64,000 nt of DNA from Dorea_D hominis (GCF_014287705.1 NZ_JACOOY010000008.1:62001-126000); one strand, 5' to 3'; shown: positions 17,412 to 26,785, numbered from the stretch's first letter. Notes: generated by a model not told the origin, from the sequence alone. Translations and numbers: made by a program.

Positions 17412-17873
17412 CTATCGCTTTCCACGTCCAAGCTGTGCCAGCATAATCCCGATCACTACGTAGAAATCGGCAAGATTCGCAGTCAGGCTTCTAAGCAACT
17501 TATGCTTTCCGTCGTAGCCAATATAATCCACAACTGCACCTTTCATGATCCGGTCATATGTATTGCTGATGGCACCTGCTGTTACAAGCGTAAGTCCTGC
17601 TTTGCAAAGCTTTCTCCCCTTACAGAGAAATACCTTCACATCTGCCAGAAATATAACTCCTGTTCCGATCAAAGACACTTTCAGAGGCAGTCCCGAATGT
17701 TTTTCAAAACTACTGAAGATCAGCCCTTTGTTGTAAAACTTCCTAAGAAGCACTCCGGGAATCTTCGTCTTCTCTTCCCGTTCTTCATCATAATTCTCTT
17801 CTATATACTGCTTCACCGCCTGATCGATTCCAAGAAGTCCGGCAAATATACCACCGGCTGCAAACTTTCCCAT
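17412..17873 (-). CDS. Divergent LspA-like (signal peptidase II family) membrane protein
   Basis: A 153-residue membrane protein with four predicted TM segments. Signal peptidase II motifs can be seen: GAISNTYDRIMKGAVVDYI (first catalytic Asp in the NxxDR block) and ANLADFYVVIG (second Asp in the AD block). An N-terminal GIDQAVKQYIEEN resembles the LspA D-Q-K segment. It is much more diverged than a housekeeping LspA, so it is probably a paralogue that processes, or only binds, a particular substrate. The start overlaps the stop of the 96-residue gene as TAATG, with GGAG upstream. It is the third gene of a run behind an S8 protease. Confidence 0.75.
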   Translation of the reverse strand: MGKFAAGGIFAGLLGIDQAVKQYIEENYDEEREEKTKIPGVLLRKFYNKGLIFSSFEKHSGLPLKVSLIGTGVIFLADVKVFLCKGRKLCKAGLTLVTAGAISNTYDRIMKGAVVDYIGYDGKHKLLRSLTANLADFYVVIGIMLAQLGRGKR

Positions 17874-18163
17874 TATAAAACTCCTCTGATGTGCTGAATC
17901 TCCTCTGCAATCTTCTTCATCTCTTCGTCACGTTTTTCAATGGATTCACATACTGCAACATAATCAAGGTCGGAAATCTCCCCCTGTACAAATTTGTCAT
18001 AAACCATACGTCCCATATCCATAAGATCTCTGTCGTTTGCACGACGCAGAGTGCGCATATCACTTTTCAGTTTCTGTATTTCAATCGTGTCCTCTGTCTT
18101 CTTTCCAATATCATTTGCAACATCGGATATCTTTCTTCCTAAATCTTCAAAAAAATCTGCCAT
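17873..18163 (-). CDS. Small coiled-coil protein of unknown function
   Basis: A 96-residue soluble protein, largely helical and charged, without a signal peptide. The N-terminal half begins MADFFEDLGRKISDVAND and continues into a coiled coil (EIQKLKSDMRTLRRANDRDLMDMG). The C-terminal half (YDKFVQGEISDLDYVAVCESIEKR) ends in another helix. It resembles small clostridial proteins of the zinc-ribbon-associated type, but no zinc-binding cysteines are present. It lies 20 bases after the S8 protease and is translationally coupled to the LspA-like gene. No function can be assigned. Confidence 0.7.
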   Translation of the reverse strand: MADFFEDLGRKISDVANDIGKKTEDTIEIQKLKSDMRTLRRANDRDLMDMGRMVYDKFVQGEISDLDYVAVCESIEKRDEEMKKIAEEIQHIRGVL

Positions 18164-18183
18164 AAATCATTCTCCTTCGTTTT

Positions 18184-19905
18184 CTATAGTCTTCGTAAAG
18201 TATCCAATGAATGATAGACATCCATCTTTCCATATCCCCACTGCCGGTTCGGTCGCTCCATCTTCGGAAGATTCTCCGCTCCCAGAATGATAATGTTGCG
18301 GATCTGGCTGGAATTCACGCCTTTCGCTCCCGGCTGTTCCAGTATCCATTCGGTAAGCAGCGCCGCCGCACCTGCTGCCACTGCAGTTCCGGCACTGGAG
18401 CCACTTCTTGTAACCCACCGGTCTTCCCCTGATGCACCTGTAATACGCACCCCCGGAGCTGTAAAATCCGGCTTTATGAGATTACTTCTAGTATAACCTC
18501 TTCCCGAATTAATATCAACCGCATTATCCACACTGTTATAATACGCCACTGTCATTGCATTTTCTGTACTTCCCGGCTCTGTCAGCGTGACATCCGGATT
18601 CGCTTCCAGAAAATACACTTCTCCTTCTAAAAACTCCTGCACCGGAAGCCACAAATGCACTTCACCTCCTGCATCTGTCGCGGATTCGATCTCTATTTTC
18701 CAGATTCCTGCAACCGGATTTTTAAATTGCATAAATAGAAGCTGAGAATCGTTATTTTCCAGCAACAGCCTGTATTCCACCATAACTTCTGTCCGTTCAA
18801 AGGTAAATACAAAATTATAGCGGTAGCCCTGCCGGAACGCCACCTGCCTCGTCCGCTCACCGGACGGGGAAATGAGCACAATCGTAACAACCATCGGAAG
18901 CTTCGTCCAGAGTTCTGCGACAAATCCATTGATCCCACTCCCAACCCGAATCTCTGCTGTGACTGGCTGTGACATTTTTTCTGAAATTGTATAAGAAAAA
19001 TGATGGCGCATGGCAGCTTCATTTCCACCACCAATCACAACACTCCTGTTTAATTGAAGTGCATACTGATCCAGAATCCGCGATAATAGTGTCGTTCCAT
19101 TATGACCGCCAAAATTCGTTCCAAGCGCAATGCACAGCACGAGCGGAAGACCTTCATTTTCAGCAAGGTCATTCAGATATTTAAGCCCCGCCATAATATC
19201 ATTTTCCTGATAACAGACGGCATCCTCCCGGATCAAGTAAAAATCCCGGAGATAATTCTTCGCTTCTTTTAATTTTACAATTCCTAAGATTGCTTCTGGC
19301 GCCGCCCCAAGAAACTGTGTATTTACATCGGCATTTCCGGCAGCAATGCTTGCAAGATAAGTTCCATGTCCATTCGTATCAGTGGTTGGAACAATCGACA
19401 GTGGATCTTCCGAACGCAATGCTTCATTTAATGTTTCTTCTCTATATTCACTTCCGTAATCAAATGCCTTCGGCGCATTGCCCGTCTGAATGGTCTGATC
19501 CCAGAGTCCGGCAATTCTGGTGCTTCCATCAATATTTTGAAACACCGGATTCCGGTAGTCGATTCCAGTATCCAGAAATCCGATCATAACTCCCTCTCCC
19601 ATCAGCCGGAGTGTTGGATAATTCTGCACCTGCAGGATTCCTGCACTGTTTAATGCATCATTATTTGTTCCTGTACTGTCCAGAAGTGTATAACAGTTCG
19701 GAATGGAATTATACCAGTATTCTTCTATGTTAAGTGGGGATAGCAAGCTTTTATCTACCGAAACACTCTCATAGCCAAAATCCATCTGCTGCCTGCAGTA
19801 TGAATTCTCCGGTATATTATCTGCCATTTTTCCCCGGTCTCCCGGAAGTATAAAATCCCAGTAATCCTGGGACAGGATCTTCTCTCGGCATGTCATTTTA
19901 TTCAT
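18184..19905 (-). CDS. S8 (subtilisin) family protease of the clostridial CspC-like group
   Basis: Serine protease of about 573 residues. The catalytic Asp lies in GFLDTGIDYRNP, the His in TNGHGTYLASIAAG, the oxyanion Asn in IGGGNEAAM, and the Ser in RSGSSAGTAVAAGAAALL. The usual GTSMAAP reads GSSAGTA, so Ser is kept but the Pro is lost. There is no signal peptide and a roughly 200-residue insertion separates the oxyanion Asn from the Ser block, as in Csp-type proteases. The ATG at 19905 is preferred over 19920, because the latter lies inside a terminator-like hairpin. The first gene of a three-gene run. Confidence 0.88.
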   Translation of the reverse strand: MNKMTCREKILSQDYWDFILPGDRGKMADNIPENSYCRQQMDFGYESVSVDKSLLSPLNIEEYWYNSIPNCYTLLDSTGTNNDALNSAGILQVQNYPTLRLMGEGVMIGFLDTGIDYRNPVFQNIDGSTRIAGLWDQTIQTGNAPKAFDYGSEYREETLNEALRSEDPLSIVPTTDTNGHGTYLASIAAGNADVNTQFLGAAPEAILGIVKLKEAKNYLRDFYLIREDAVCYQENDIMAGLKYLNDLAENEGLPLVLCIALGTNFGGHNGTTLLSRILDQYALQLNRSVVIGGGNEAAMRHHFSYTISEKMSQPVTAEIRVGSGINGFVAELWTKLPMVVTIVLISPSGERTRQVAFRQGYRYNFVFTFERTEVMVEYRLLLENNDSQLLFMQFKNPVAGIWKIEIESATDAGGEVHLWLPVQEFLEGEVYFLEANPDVTLTEPGSTENAMTVAYYNSVDNAVDINSGRGYTRSNLIKPDFTAPGVRITGASGEDRWVTRSGSSAGTAVAAGAAALLTEWILEQPGAKGVNSSQIRNIIILGAENLPKMERPNRQWGYGKMDVYHSLDTLRRL

Positions 19906-19907
19906 AA

Positions 19908-19951
19908 AAAACTGCCTCATATACTTTTTTCTAAGTATATGAGACAGTTTT
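19908..19951 (-). terminator. Large hairpin overlapping the S8 protease start
   Basis: On the minus strand a 19-bp stem (AAAACTGTCTCATATACTT against AAGTATATGAGGCAGTTTT, one mismatch) with a 6-base loop ends in TTTTTT directly before the ATG at 19905. It looks like an intrinsic terminator for the upstream cytidylate-kinase-like gene. It also buries a GAGG that would serve the protease start. Confidence 0.75.
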
Positions 19952-19997
19952 CATTTTCTATACCTGTCATTTTTATGACATCATATAGTCTGAAACG

Positions 19998-21032
19998 TTA
20001 TGCCTCTTTCTTATTCCATGATACACCCGGAATCTTATTCAACATACGCTCAATGATCTCTACCGAATCCTCAATTCCATAACTTGCACTGTTAAAGCAG
20101 ATATCGTAATTCTCTGCGTCTCCCCATTTTACACCACTGTAAAACTGGAAATATTTCCTGTGCTTTTTGTCCATCTTCTTAAGTTCATGAACAGCCTGTT
20201 TCAGACTTAAATTGTTAACCTCCATGTATCTCTTTACGCGCTGTTCAAATGGCGCCGTAATAAAAATACTGATATGTGGGATATGGTTATTTGCAAGAAT
20301 TACATCCGCACAGCGTCCCATAACAACAAAGTCTTCTTCTTTTGCCATCTTGCAGAGAAGATCGCTCTGGTTAAAGAAAATTGCATCGTCCTTATTCAGT
20401 CCATGATAGCGGTTAAAATCATGTAATTTCTGTTTCAATCCTTTGGCTTCACCGAAATTTTTCTGATATTTGTCTTCAATCAGTCCGTCCTGATCCTTAT
20501 CGCCACTGACTTTCGCATCATTTGTCACATCCAGACGTTTTAATACTTCCTGCAGGATCTCTACATCATAATAATTAATGTGTAGTGCATCTGCCAATGC
20601 GAAACCAATATCATTTCCGGCGCTTCCCTGTGTTCTTCCGATACAGATCACAAGATGATCGCCCTTCTTAAACTTTTTCTTCGTGCGCGCTGTATTCAGT
20701 TTTGCACGTTTTTTATTCAGGATATCTACTTTTCCAAAGCCGTCCGGAAGTTCTGCGACTGCTTTTAAGATCGCATCATATTCCGTCATAACTTCTGCTT
20801 TTACTTCTTCGTCTTTGATCGTCCTTGCCATGTTGCTGATCAGTGCCAGCTCACTTCGAAGCAGATGTCCCTGTGGACGCAGCGTCATCAATCTGGTCAG
20901 ATTCTCCACACAGGTCTGTCGGTCATCCGTAAAGGTTCGTCCAAGTGCAGATCCCACACTTTCATATACTTTTACGTCCAGATCATAGATACGTTCTGCA
21001 ATCTCATAGCATTTCTTCTGATTCTCTTCCAT
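19998..21032 (-). CDS. Cytidylate-kinase-like protein with N-terminal helical domain
   Basis: A nucleoside-kinase-like ATPase of 344 residues. The C-terminal part (about 125-344) belongs to the cytidylate-kinase-like family: P-loop variant VICIGRTQGSAGNDIGFALAD, then FVVMGRCADVIL and ISIFITAPFEQRVKRYME. The N-terminal 120 residues are a separate helical domain with no recognised function. The ATG at 21032 is chosen because AGGAGG lies 8 bases upstream; a GTG nine bases earlier overlaps that site. It begins 12 bases after the antiporter stop, so the two are probably cotranscribed. True CMP kinase (Cmk) is shorter, and the substrate here is unknown. Confidence 0.8.
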   Translation of the reverse strand: MEENQKKCYEIAERIYDLDVKVYESVGSALGRTFTDDRQTCVENLTRLMTLRPQGHLLRSELALISNMARTIKDEEVKAEVMTEYDAILKAVAELPDGFGKVDILNKKRAKLNTARTKKKFKKGDHLVICIGRTQGSAGNDIGFALADALHINYYDVEILQEVLKRLDVTNDAKVSGDKDQDGLIEDKYQKNFGEAKGLKQKLHDFNRYHGLNKDDAIFFNQSDLLCKMAKEEDFVVMGRCADVILANNHIPHISIFITAPFEQRVKRYMEVNNLSLKQAVHELKKMDKKHRKYFQFYSGVKWGDAENYDICFNSASYGIEDSVEIIERMLNKIPGVSWNKKEA

Positions 21033-21044
21033 AATCTGCACCTC

Positions 21045-22397
21045 CTATATAAAGAATACCAGCATGTCGATAATGAATACCGGAACTAAGAACAACAGTG
21101 ACCATATAATATATCCAAAGAACGATGGCATACGCACACCGTTTTCATCAGAAATGGACTTCACCATGAAGTTCGGTGCATTTCCAATGTAAGTATTTGC
21201 TCCCATAAATACTGCACCGCAGGAAATTGCAGTCAGCATTTTCACAGAAATCGTACCTACGGATGTTACCATACCTTTTGTAAATCCAAGCGTACCCGCT
21301 GTTGTCAGGAATACCAGATAAGTCGGTGTATTATCCAGGAAGCTTGACAGTGCTCCGGTTGCCCAGAACATCTGGAACGGTTTGGTAATTCCAAGGTTCG
21401 GTCCGTAAGATTTCAGAAGCATCAGTGCAGGCTGCATAGTAATGAAGATTCCTACAAACAGAACTGCAACTTCCTGGATTGCTCCCCATGTAAAATGGTT
21501 CTTCGTACGGATCGACTCGTCTGTCGTCTTAAAGGACAGATAAGCTGCCAGTAAGATAATGACAATCTCTATGATTGCCGGATAAGTTAATGTTACTTCA
21601 CGGAAAATGTGAAGTCCGCGTACATTTCCGGATGCATCCTGGAACATCGGCATATTCGGAAGTGTTCCGCTTAAGATGACGGCTGCAACGATCATCACAA
21701 GGAAAATAACATTGTGCAGTCCGGAAATCCGAAAATCTGTTCCCGGTTTACTGATATCCGGTTTCAAACCTCTTGCAATATCTTTCCGGTATGCACGTCT
21801 GTCCATAAAATAAAATATACTCAATATAATTACCATATTAAATAACAGTATCGGTAATAAATGTAAGCTCCAGAAAAATGGTACGCCTCGCATAAAGCCC
21901 ATCAGAAGCGGTGGATCACCGATTGGTGTTAAGCACCCTCCCATATTCGATACCATAAAGATAAAGAATACCATAAGCTGGCGTTTGTTTCTTCTCCATG
22001 CGTTCATTTTCAGTACCGGTCTTACAAGCAACATACTGGCTCCTGTCGTACCGATACAGCTGGAAAGAAGTGTTCCGAATGCAAGTACCGCGACATTAAG
22101 TCTCGGTGATCCTGCGAAATCTCCCTCCAGTGTAATATTTCCTGCTACACAGAATAATCCAAACAGCAGAATAATAAATGTAAGGTAATCATTGAGTACA
22201 CATTCTAATACGGTCTCTACAGAATCCCCCACTCCATACTTCACTGCATATGGAATCACAAATAACAGTGACCACATAGCTACAACCAATGGCTGGTTCT
22301 TTTCCCACCAGGTAGCTTTCACAAGCGGCATAACCGCAATGCACAGAAGCAGTCCTGCAAATGGGATGCAAAGCCATGCTGGGATGATTGTTTCCAT
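21045..22397 (-). CDS. NhaD/ArsB-type ion antiporter
   Basis: Integral membrane protein of 450 residues in the ion transporter superfamily, with about 11-12 TM segments. Typical pieces are SSCIGTTGASMLLVRPVL, FIFMVSNMGGCLTPIGDPPLL and FLDNTPTYLVFL, which match the two re-entrant repeats of NhaD-like Na+/H+ antiporters. A C-terminal GANTYIGNAPNFMVKSI closes the second repeat. The most likely job is Na+ or Li+ export against protons; dicarboxylate or arsenite transport is less likely. GGAGG lies 9 bases before the ATG. It is downstream of clpX and followed closely by the cytidylate-kinase-like gene. Confidence 0.85.
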   Translation of the reverse strand: METIIPAWLCIPFAGLLLCIAVMPLVKATWWEKNQPLVVAMWSLLFVIPYAVKYGVGDSVETVLECVLNDYLTFIILLFGLFCVAGNITLEGDFAGSPRLNVAVLAFGTLLSSCIGTTGASMLLVRPVLKMNAWRRNKRQLMVFFIFMVSNMGGCLTPIGDPPLLMGFMRGVPFFWSLHLLPILLFNMVIILSIFYFMDRRAYRKDIARGLKPDISKPGTDFRISGLHNVIFLVMIVAAVILSGTLPNMPMFQDASGNVRGLHIFREVTLTYPAIIEIVIILLAAYLSFKTTDESIRTKNHFTWGAIQEVAVLFVGIFITMQPALMLLKSYGPNLGITKPFQMFWATGALSSFLDNTPTYLVFLTTAGTLGFTKGMVTSVGTISVKMLTAISCGAVFMGANTYIGNAPNFMVKSISDENGVRMPSFFGYIIWSLLFLVPVFIIDMLVFFI

Positions 22398-22462
22398 TTT
22401 TCATTTCCTCCTTTTGTCTCATCCTTTTGTTGTCTTTTTCGTCGAAAATACTTCGGCTTTCT

Positions 22463-23902
22463 TTATGATAACCGGGGTACATCCTGTCCTCTTAATGTAA
22501 TGACAGGTCCTCCGTTACCTTCAATATATGCTTTGGTGATGACAACGCGCCCGATACTGTCATCTTTTGGAATCTCATACATGATATCCAGCATAAATTC
22601 TTCGATAATCGCACGGAGTGCTCTGGCACCGGTATCCTTTTTCATTGCTTTTTCTGCAATTGCCTCCAGTGCACCTTCATCAAATTCCAGATCCACCTCA
22701 TCGAGAGCAAGTAGCTTCTGATACTGTTTCAATATCGCATTCTTTGGCTCTTTTAAGATCTTGATATACATATCTTTATCTAATCCTTTTAAGGTAAATA
22801 CGATTGGCAGACGTCCTAAAAACTCCGGAATCATACCAAAGCTTCTTAAATCCTCTGTTGTTACTTTCGACAGAAGATCTTTATCCCCATTAAAACGGTC
22901 TTTCAGATCTGCTCCGAAACCGATAGAAGACTGTTTTGTCAGACGTTCTTTGATAATATTCTCCAGATCCGGGAAAGCTCCTCCACAGATAAAGAGAATG
23001 TTCTTTGTATTGATCGTAGTCAGTGGCACCATAGCATTCTTGCTGTTTGCACCAACCGGAACTTCCACGTCACTGCCCTCTAACAGTTTTAACATTCCCT
23101 GCTGCACAGACTCACCGCTGACATCTCTCTGGCTGGAATTTTTCTTCTTGGCGATCTTATCGATCTCATCAATGAAAATAATTCCCTGCTCTGCCTTTTC
23201 CACATCATTATCCGCTGCTGCAAGCAGTTTTGAAACGACACTCTCAATATCATCACCTATGTATCCTGCTTCCGTCAGGGAAGTTGCATCTGTAATTGCA
23301 AGCGGCACATCCAGAATCCGTGCCAGTGTCTTTACAAGATATGTCTTACCGGAACCTGTAGGTCCGATCATCAACATGTTGGATTTCTCGATCTCGATAT
23401 CATCCATCGTATCGGTTGCCACACGTTTGTAATGATTGTAAACTGCTACAGACATTGCTTTTTTGGCGTACTCCTGTCCGACTACATACTCGTCCAGCTT
23501 GGCTTTAATCTTATGTGGTGCCGGAAGATTATTGATATCTACAAGCGGAGTACGCTCTTCACCTTCTTTTTTCTTCTTCACTTTCTGCTGTTTCGGAATC
23601 ATATTTTCCAGATCTGCCATGTTCATAACCTGAACACCCGGCATGTTCATAAGCTGACTGTAGTCGATCTGTCCGCTGTTCATTGCATCAAAACTCTTCT
23701 GCATGCAGTCGTTGCACACACAGATATGATTCGGCAGTTCGATCATCTTTCCTGCTACACTTTCCGGACGTCTGCAGATAAAGCAGATTTTCTCATAATC
23801 ATCGTCGGAATCTTCCTTTGTAGATTCCACACCGGAAGTTTCCACTTTTTCTACTTCTTCTTTCTGTTCTTCAAATTCATTATTATTATTCTGATCTGGC
23901 AT
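22463..23902 (-). CDS. clpX: ClpX, unfoldase subunit of the Clp protease
   Basis: AAA+ unfoldase feeding proteins to ClpP. The zinc domain has CFIC and CNDC pairs about 20 residues apart near residues 41-69. It is preceded by an unusual acidic Asn/Glu-rich extension of about 38 residues. Walker A is GPTGSGKTYL, Walker B IIFIDEIDKI, the pore loop AGYIGDD, the ClpP-docking IGF loop SSIGFGA, and sensor 2 TGARALRAI. At 479 residues it is longer than the usual 410-430. It is not beside clpP or tig, so it could be a paralogue. A GGAAG site precedes the ATG, and ligA lies 57 bases upstream. Confidence 0.93.
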   Translation of the reverse strand: MPDQNNNNEFEEQKEEVEKVETSGVESTKEDSDDDYEKICFICRRPESVAGKMIELPNHICVCNDCMQKSFDAMNSGQIDYSQLMNMPGVQVMNMADLENMIPKQQKVKKKKEGEERTPLVDINNLPAPHKIKAKLDEYVVGQEYAKKAMSVAVYNHYKRVATDTMDDIEIEKSNMLMIGPTGSGKTYLVKTLARILDVPLAITDATSLTEAGYIGDDIESVVSKLLAAADNDVEKAEQGIIFIDEIDKIAKKKNSSQRDVSGESVQQGMLKLLEGSDVEVPVGANSKNAMVPLTTINTKNILFICGGAFPDLENIIKERLTKQSSIGFGADLKDRFNGDKDLLSKVTTEDLRSFGMIPEFLGRLPIVFTLKGLDKDMYIKILKEPKNAILKQYQKLLALDEVDLEFDEGALEAIAEKAMKKDTGARALRAIIEEFMLDIMYEIPKDDSIGRVVITKAYIEGNGGPVITLRGQDVPRLS

Positions 23903-23959
23903 TGTCTCTTCCTTTCTATATCTATATTTGTATCTGTTCTTTCAACCTATCGTGTATGG

Positions 23960-25936
23960 TTATTCCCCTGCCTGCCGGCCGTCCAGCATTTCAAGAAACA
24001 TCTCTTCTGAGATAATCGGAATTCCCAGTTCATTTGCCTTTTTATTCTTCGACGATGTAGATGTAATATCATTATTAATAAGATAATTCGTCTTGGAAGT
24101 CACCGATCCGGTTACTTTTCCTCCGAGACTTTCGATTAATTCTTTCACTTCTTTACGATTTGCAAAATGTGTAACACTGCCTGTAATGACAAAATTAACG
24201 CCTCCAAAGATCTGCTCTTTTGCTTCTCCTTCTTCTGCGTGAATTTTCAGTTCTCCAAGCAGATTCTTAAGCTGTCCTACATGTGCCGGATTCTGGAAAT
24301 ATGCCGTAAATGTTCCTGCGATCACAGCTCCGATACCTGAAATCTCACTTAACTGTTCCGCATCTGCATGCAGCATGGCATCCAAATCATTTTTAAATTC
24401 TTTGCAGATAACTTTCGCATTGGACAGTCCTACATTGGCAATTCCAAGACCATATAACACCTGCGGAAGTGTTGTCTCTCTCGCTTTTTCCACACTTGCC
24501 TTAAGATTATTAAAAGATTTCTCGCCGAAACCTTCCATTTCTTTGATTTCTTCTTCGTAACGATCCAGATGAAACAAATCCGCAAATTCCTTTACATATC
24601 CTCTGTCTATGAATTTCTCCAGCGTGGATTCTGATAATCCCTCAATATTCAACGCATCCCTGCTTACAAATAAAGAGAACGATTTAATATGCTTTGCCTG
24701 ACACTCCGGATTCGTACAATAAAGTGCTTTTGCATTGCTCACCTGGCGGATCTCTGTCTTACCGCCACAGACCGGACAGACTTCCGGAATATCACGCACG
24801 CCACTTCTCGTCAGATTCTCTGCGATCTGTGGAATGATCATATTCGCTTTGTAAACTTCAATCTCATCGCCAATCCCCAGTTCCAGCTCTTCCATAATAC
24901 TGATATTGTGCACACTGGCACGGCTGACTGTTGTGCCCTCCAGTTCTACCGGTTCAAAGATTGCCACCGGATTGATAAGTCCTGTTCTCGACGGACTCCA
25001 TTCAATCTCCAGAAGCTTCGTGCGCACCTGCTCATCTGCCCATTTAAATGCATAGGAATCGCGTGGAAACTTCGCTGTTCTTCCCAGCGATCTTCCGTAT
25101 GCAATATCATCATAAACAAGTACCAGTCCATCCGATGGGAAATCATTGTCCACGATTTTCCGGGAAAATTCTGCCACAGCATCTTCTACTTGATCTCTTG
25201 TCACCATGACGTGTTCCACAACTTCAAAGCCCTGTTCTCTCAGCCAATCCATCTGTTTCTCTCTGGAATTATGGAAATCCACACCATCTGCCTGTACTAA
25301 TGTAAATGCATAAAACCGGACGTTTCTCTTCGCTGTAATCTCGTTATTCAACTGTCTTACAGAACCACTGCACAAATTACGTGGATTTTTGTAACGTGCA
25401 TCGATATCTGCAATCTCTTCATTTATTTTTTCAAAATCCTTATATCCTATAATTGCTTCTCCACGGAGGATCAGTTCGCCCTGATAGCTGATCTTAAGCG
25501 GAATATTTTTGAATACGCGGGCATTGTTCGTGATAACTTCTCCGACTTCCCCATTGCCTCTTGTTACGGCTTTAAAAAGCGTACCGTCTCTGTATGTCAG
25601 AACAATCGTCAGCCCGTCCATCTTCCAGGACATCATTGCTTTCTGGTCACCGACAAAACGTTTCAGATCTTCAACTTCTTTTGTCTTATCAAGCGAAAGC
25701 ATCGGACTTTCATGCCGCTCTTTTGGCAGTTCACTCAATACTTCATAACCTACATTCACGGTCGGGCTGTCGGATAAAGTAATCCCCAATTCCGCTTCCA
25801 GCTTTGTCAGCTCATCATACAACCTGTCGTATTCCAGATTGCTCATAATCTCCTGCGCATCCTGATAATAAGCTTTAGCTGCGCGGTTCAGAAGCGTTAC
25901 CAGCTCCTGCATTCGTTCCTGTTTCTGTCTGCTCAT
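23960..25936 (-). CDS. ligA: NAD+-dependent DNA ligase
   Basis: Seals nicks in replication and repair using NAD+. The 658-residue protein has the Ia domain, then the adenylation Lys in SWKMDGLTI (about residue 104) and RGEAIIGYKDFEKIN. An OB fold and a four-Cys zinc finger (CPVCGG and CTNPEC) follow, then helix-hairpin-helix repeats and a C-terminal BRCT domain with GGVNFVITGSVTHFANRKEV. The start is ATG at 25936 or possibly the ATG at 25912; either way it overlaps the upstream pseudouridine synthase 3' end by tens of bases. All domains are intact. Confidence 0.97.
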   Translation of the reverse strand: MSRQKQERMQELVTLLNRAAKAYYQDAQEIMSNLEYDRLYDELTKLEAELGITLSDSPTVNVGYEVLSELPKERHESPMLSLDKTKEVEDLKRFVGDQKAMMSWKMDGLTIVLTYRDGTLFKAVTRGNGEVGEVITNNARVFKNIPLKISYQGELILRGEAIIGYKDFEKINEEIADIDARYKNPRNLCSGSVRQLNNEITAKRNVRFYAFTLVQADGVDFHNSREKQMDWLREQGFEVVEHVMVTRDQVEDAVAEFSRKIVDNDFPSDGLVLVYDDIAYGRSLGRTAKFPRDSYAFKWADEQVRTKLLEIEWSPSRTGLINPVAIFEPVELEGTTVSRASVHNISIMEELELGIGDEIEVYKANMIIPQIAENLTRSGVRDIPEVCPVCGGKTEIRQVSNAKALYCTNPECQAKHIKSFSLFVSRDALNIEGLSESTLEKFIDRGYVKEFADLFHLDRYEEEIKEMEGFGEKSFNNLKASVEKARETTLPQVLYGLGIANVGLSNAKVICKEFKNDLDAMLHADAEQLSEISGIGAVIAGTFTAYFQNPAHVGQLKNLLGELKIHAEEGEAKEQIFGGVNFVITGSVTHFANRKEVKELIESLGGKVTGSVTSKTNYLINNDITSTSSKNKKANELGIPIISEEMFLEMLDGRQAGE

Positions 25937-26630
25937 ATAGTTCTTTTAACTCCTGATCTGTTAATTTTCGAGTAGCTCCTGTCTTTAGATCTTTCAGTTC
26001 TATATTCATGATTCTGGTACGTACCAGCTTCTTCACTTCATATCCAAGTGCACTGCACATCCTGCGGATCTGTCTGTTCAGCCCCTGTGTGAGAACAATG
26101 GAAAATGTATATTTCCCAATCTTTGTTACTTTACAAGGTCTTGTTACTGCATCCAGCTTCTTCTCTTTGTCTGTAATGTGCACGCCTTCCGACATTTCCC
26201 GGATAAAAGCATCTGTAAGCGGTCTGTCCACTGTTACTTTGTATTCTTTCTCATGTGCATATCTGGCACGCATCATACGGTTGATGAGGTCTCCGTCATT
26301 CGTCATAATAAGAAGACCTTCCGAATCTTTGTCCAGTCTTCCTGCGTAAGTAATCCGTTGTGGATAATCCAGAAAACGGATAATATTATTCTTCGTCCGT
26401 CTGTCCTCTGTGCAGATAATTCCAACCGGTTTGTTCACTGCAAGTACGATTCTTTCATTGCCCGTATGAACCGTCTTCTTACCGACTTTTACAATCTGAT
26501 TTTCGGACACATGCATGCCTGGTACTGCACGTTTTCCGTCTACAGTAACGCGCCCGCTTTCAATGAGCCGGTCTGCCTCTCTTCTTGAGCAGATTCCCGC
26601 TGCACTGAGGTATTTATTCAGTCTGATCAT
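25875..26630 (-). CDS. RluF/RsuA-family rRNA pseudouridine synthase
   Basis: Isomerises uridine in 23S rRNA (RluF position by similarity). An N-terminal S4 RNA-binding domain (IRLNKYLSAAGICSRREADR) is followed by the catalytic motif with Asp in YAGRLDKDSEGLLIMTNDG. The KIGKYTFSIVLTQGLNRQIRRMC block (residues about 175-197) is typical of the RsuA/RluF group. The 251-residue protein ends in a low-complexity Gly/Asn/Ala tail that overlaps ligA. No strong ribosome site is visible. RluB is an alternative specificity. Confidence 0.9.
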   Translation of the reverse strand: MIRLNKYLSAAGICSRREADRLIESGRVTVDGKRAVPGMHVSENQIVKVGKKTVHTGNERIVLAVNKPVGIICTEDRRTKNNIIRFLDYPQRITYAGRLDKDSEGLLIMTNDGDLINRMMRARYAHEKEYKVTVDRPLTDAFIREMSEGVHITDKEKKLDAVTRPCKVTKIGKYTFSIVLTQGLNRQIRRMCSALGYEVKKLVRTRIMNIELKDLKTGATRKLTDQELKELYEQTETGTNAGAGNASEPRS

Positions 26631-26753
26631 ATTCCCATACCCCGTTCATTTTTTTGCATACCACTTCTAATCTAAACACCTATTATACCACATTTGTATT
26701 CAAAAAAAAAGAGAGCATTTCTTATGCTTTTTGATGAATTATTTCCATTTTCT

Positions 26754-26762
26754 TGTTATAAT
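26754..26762 (+). promoter_or_regulatory. Extended -10 promoter of the DUF5721-like gene
   Basis: TGTTATAAT (extended -10) lies 24 bases before the ATG at 26786. There is no good -35 at normal spacing (TTGATG is 20 bases upstream), consistent with an extended -10 promoter. Confidence 0.55.
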
Positions 26763-26785
26763 AAAAGTTCAGAAAGGAGATTTCT

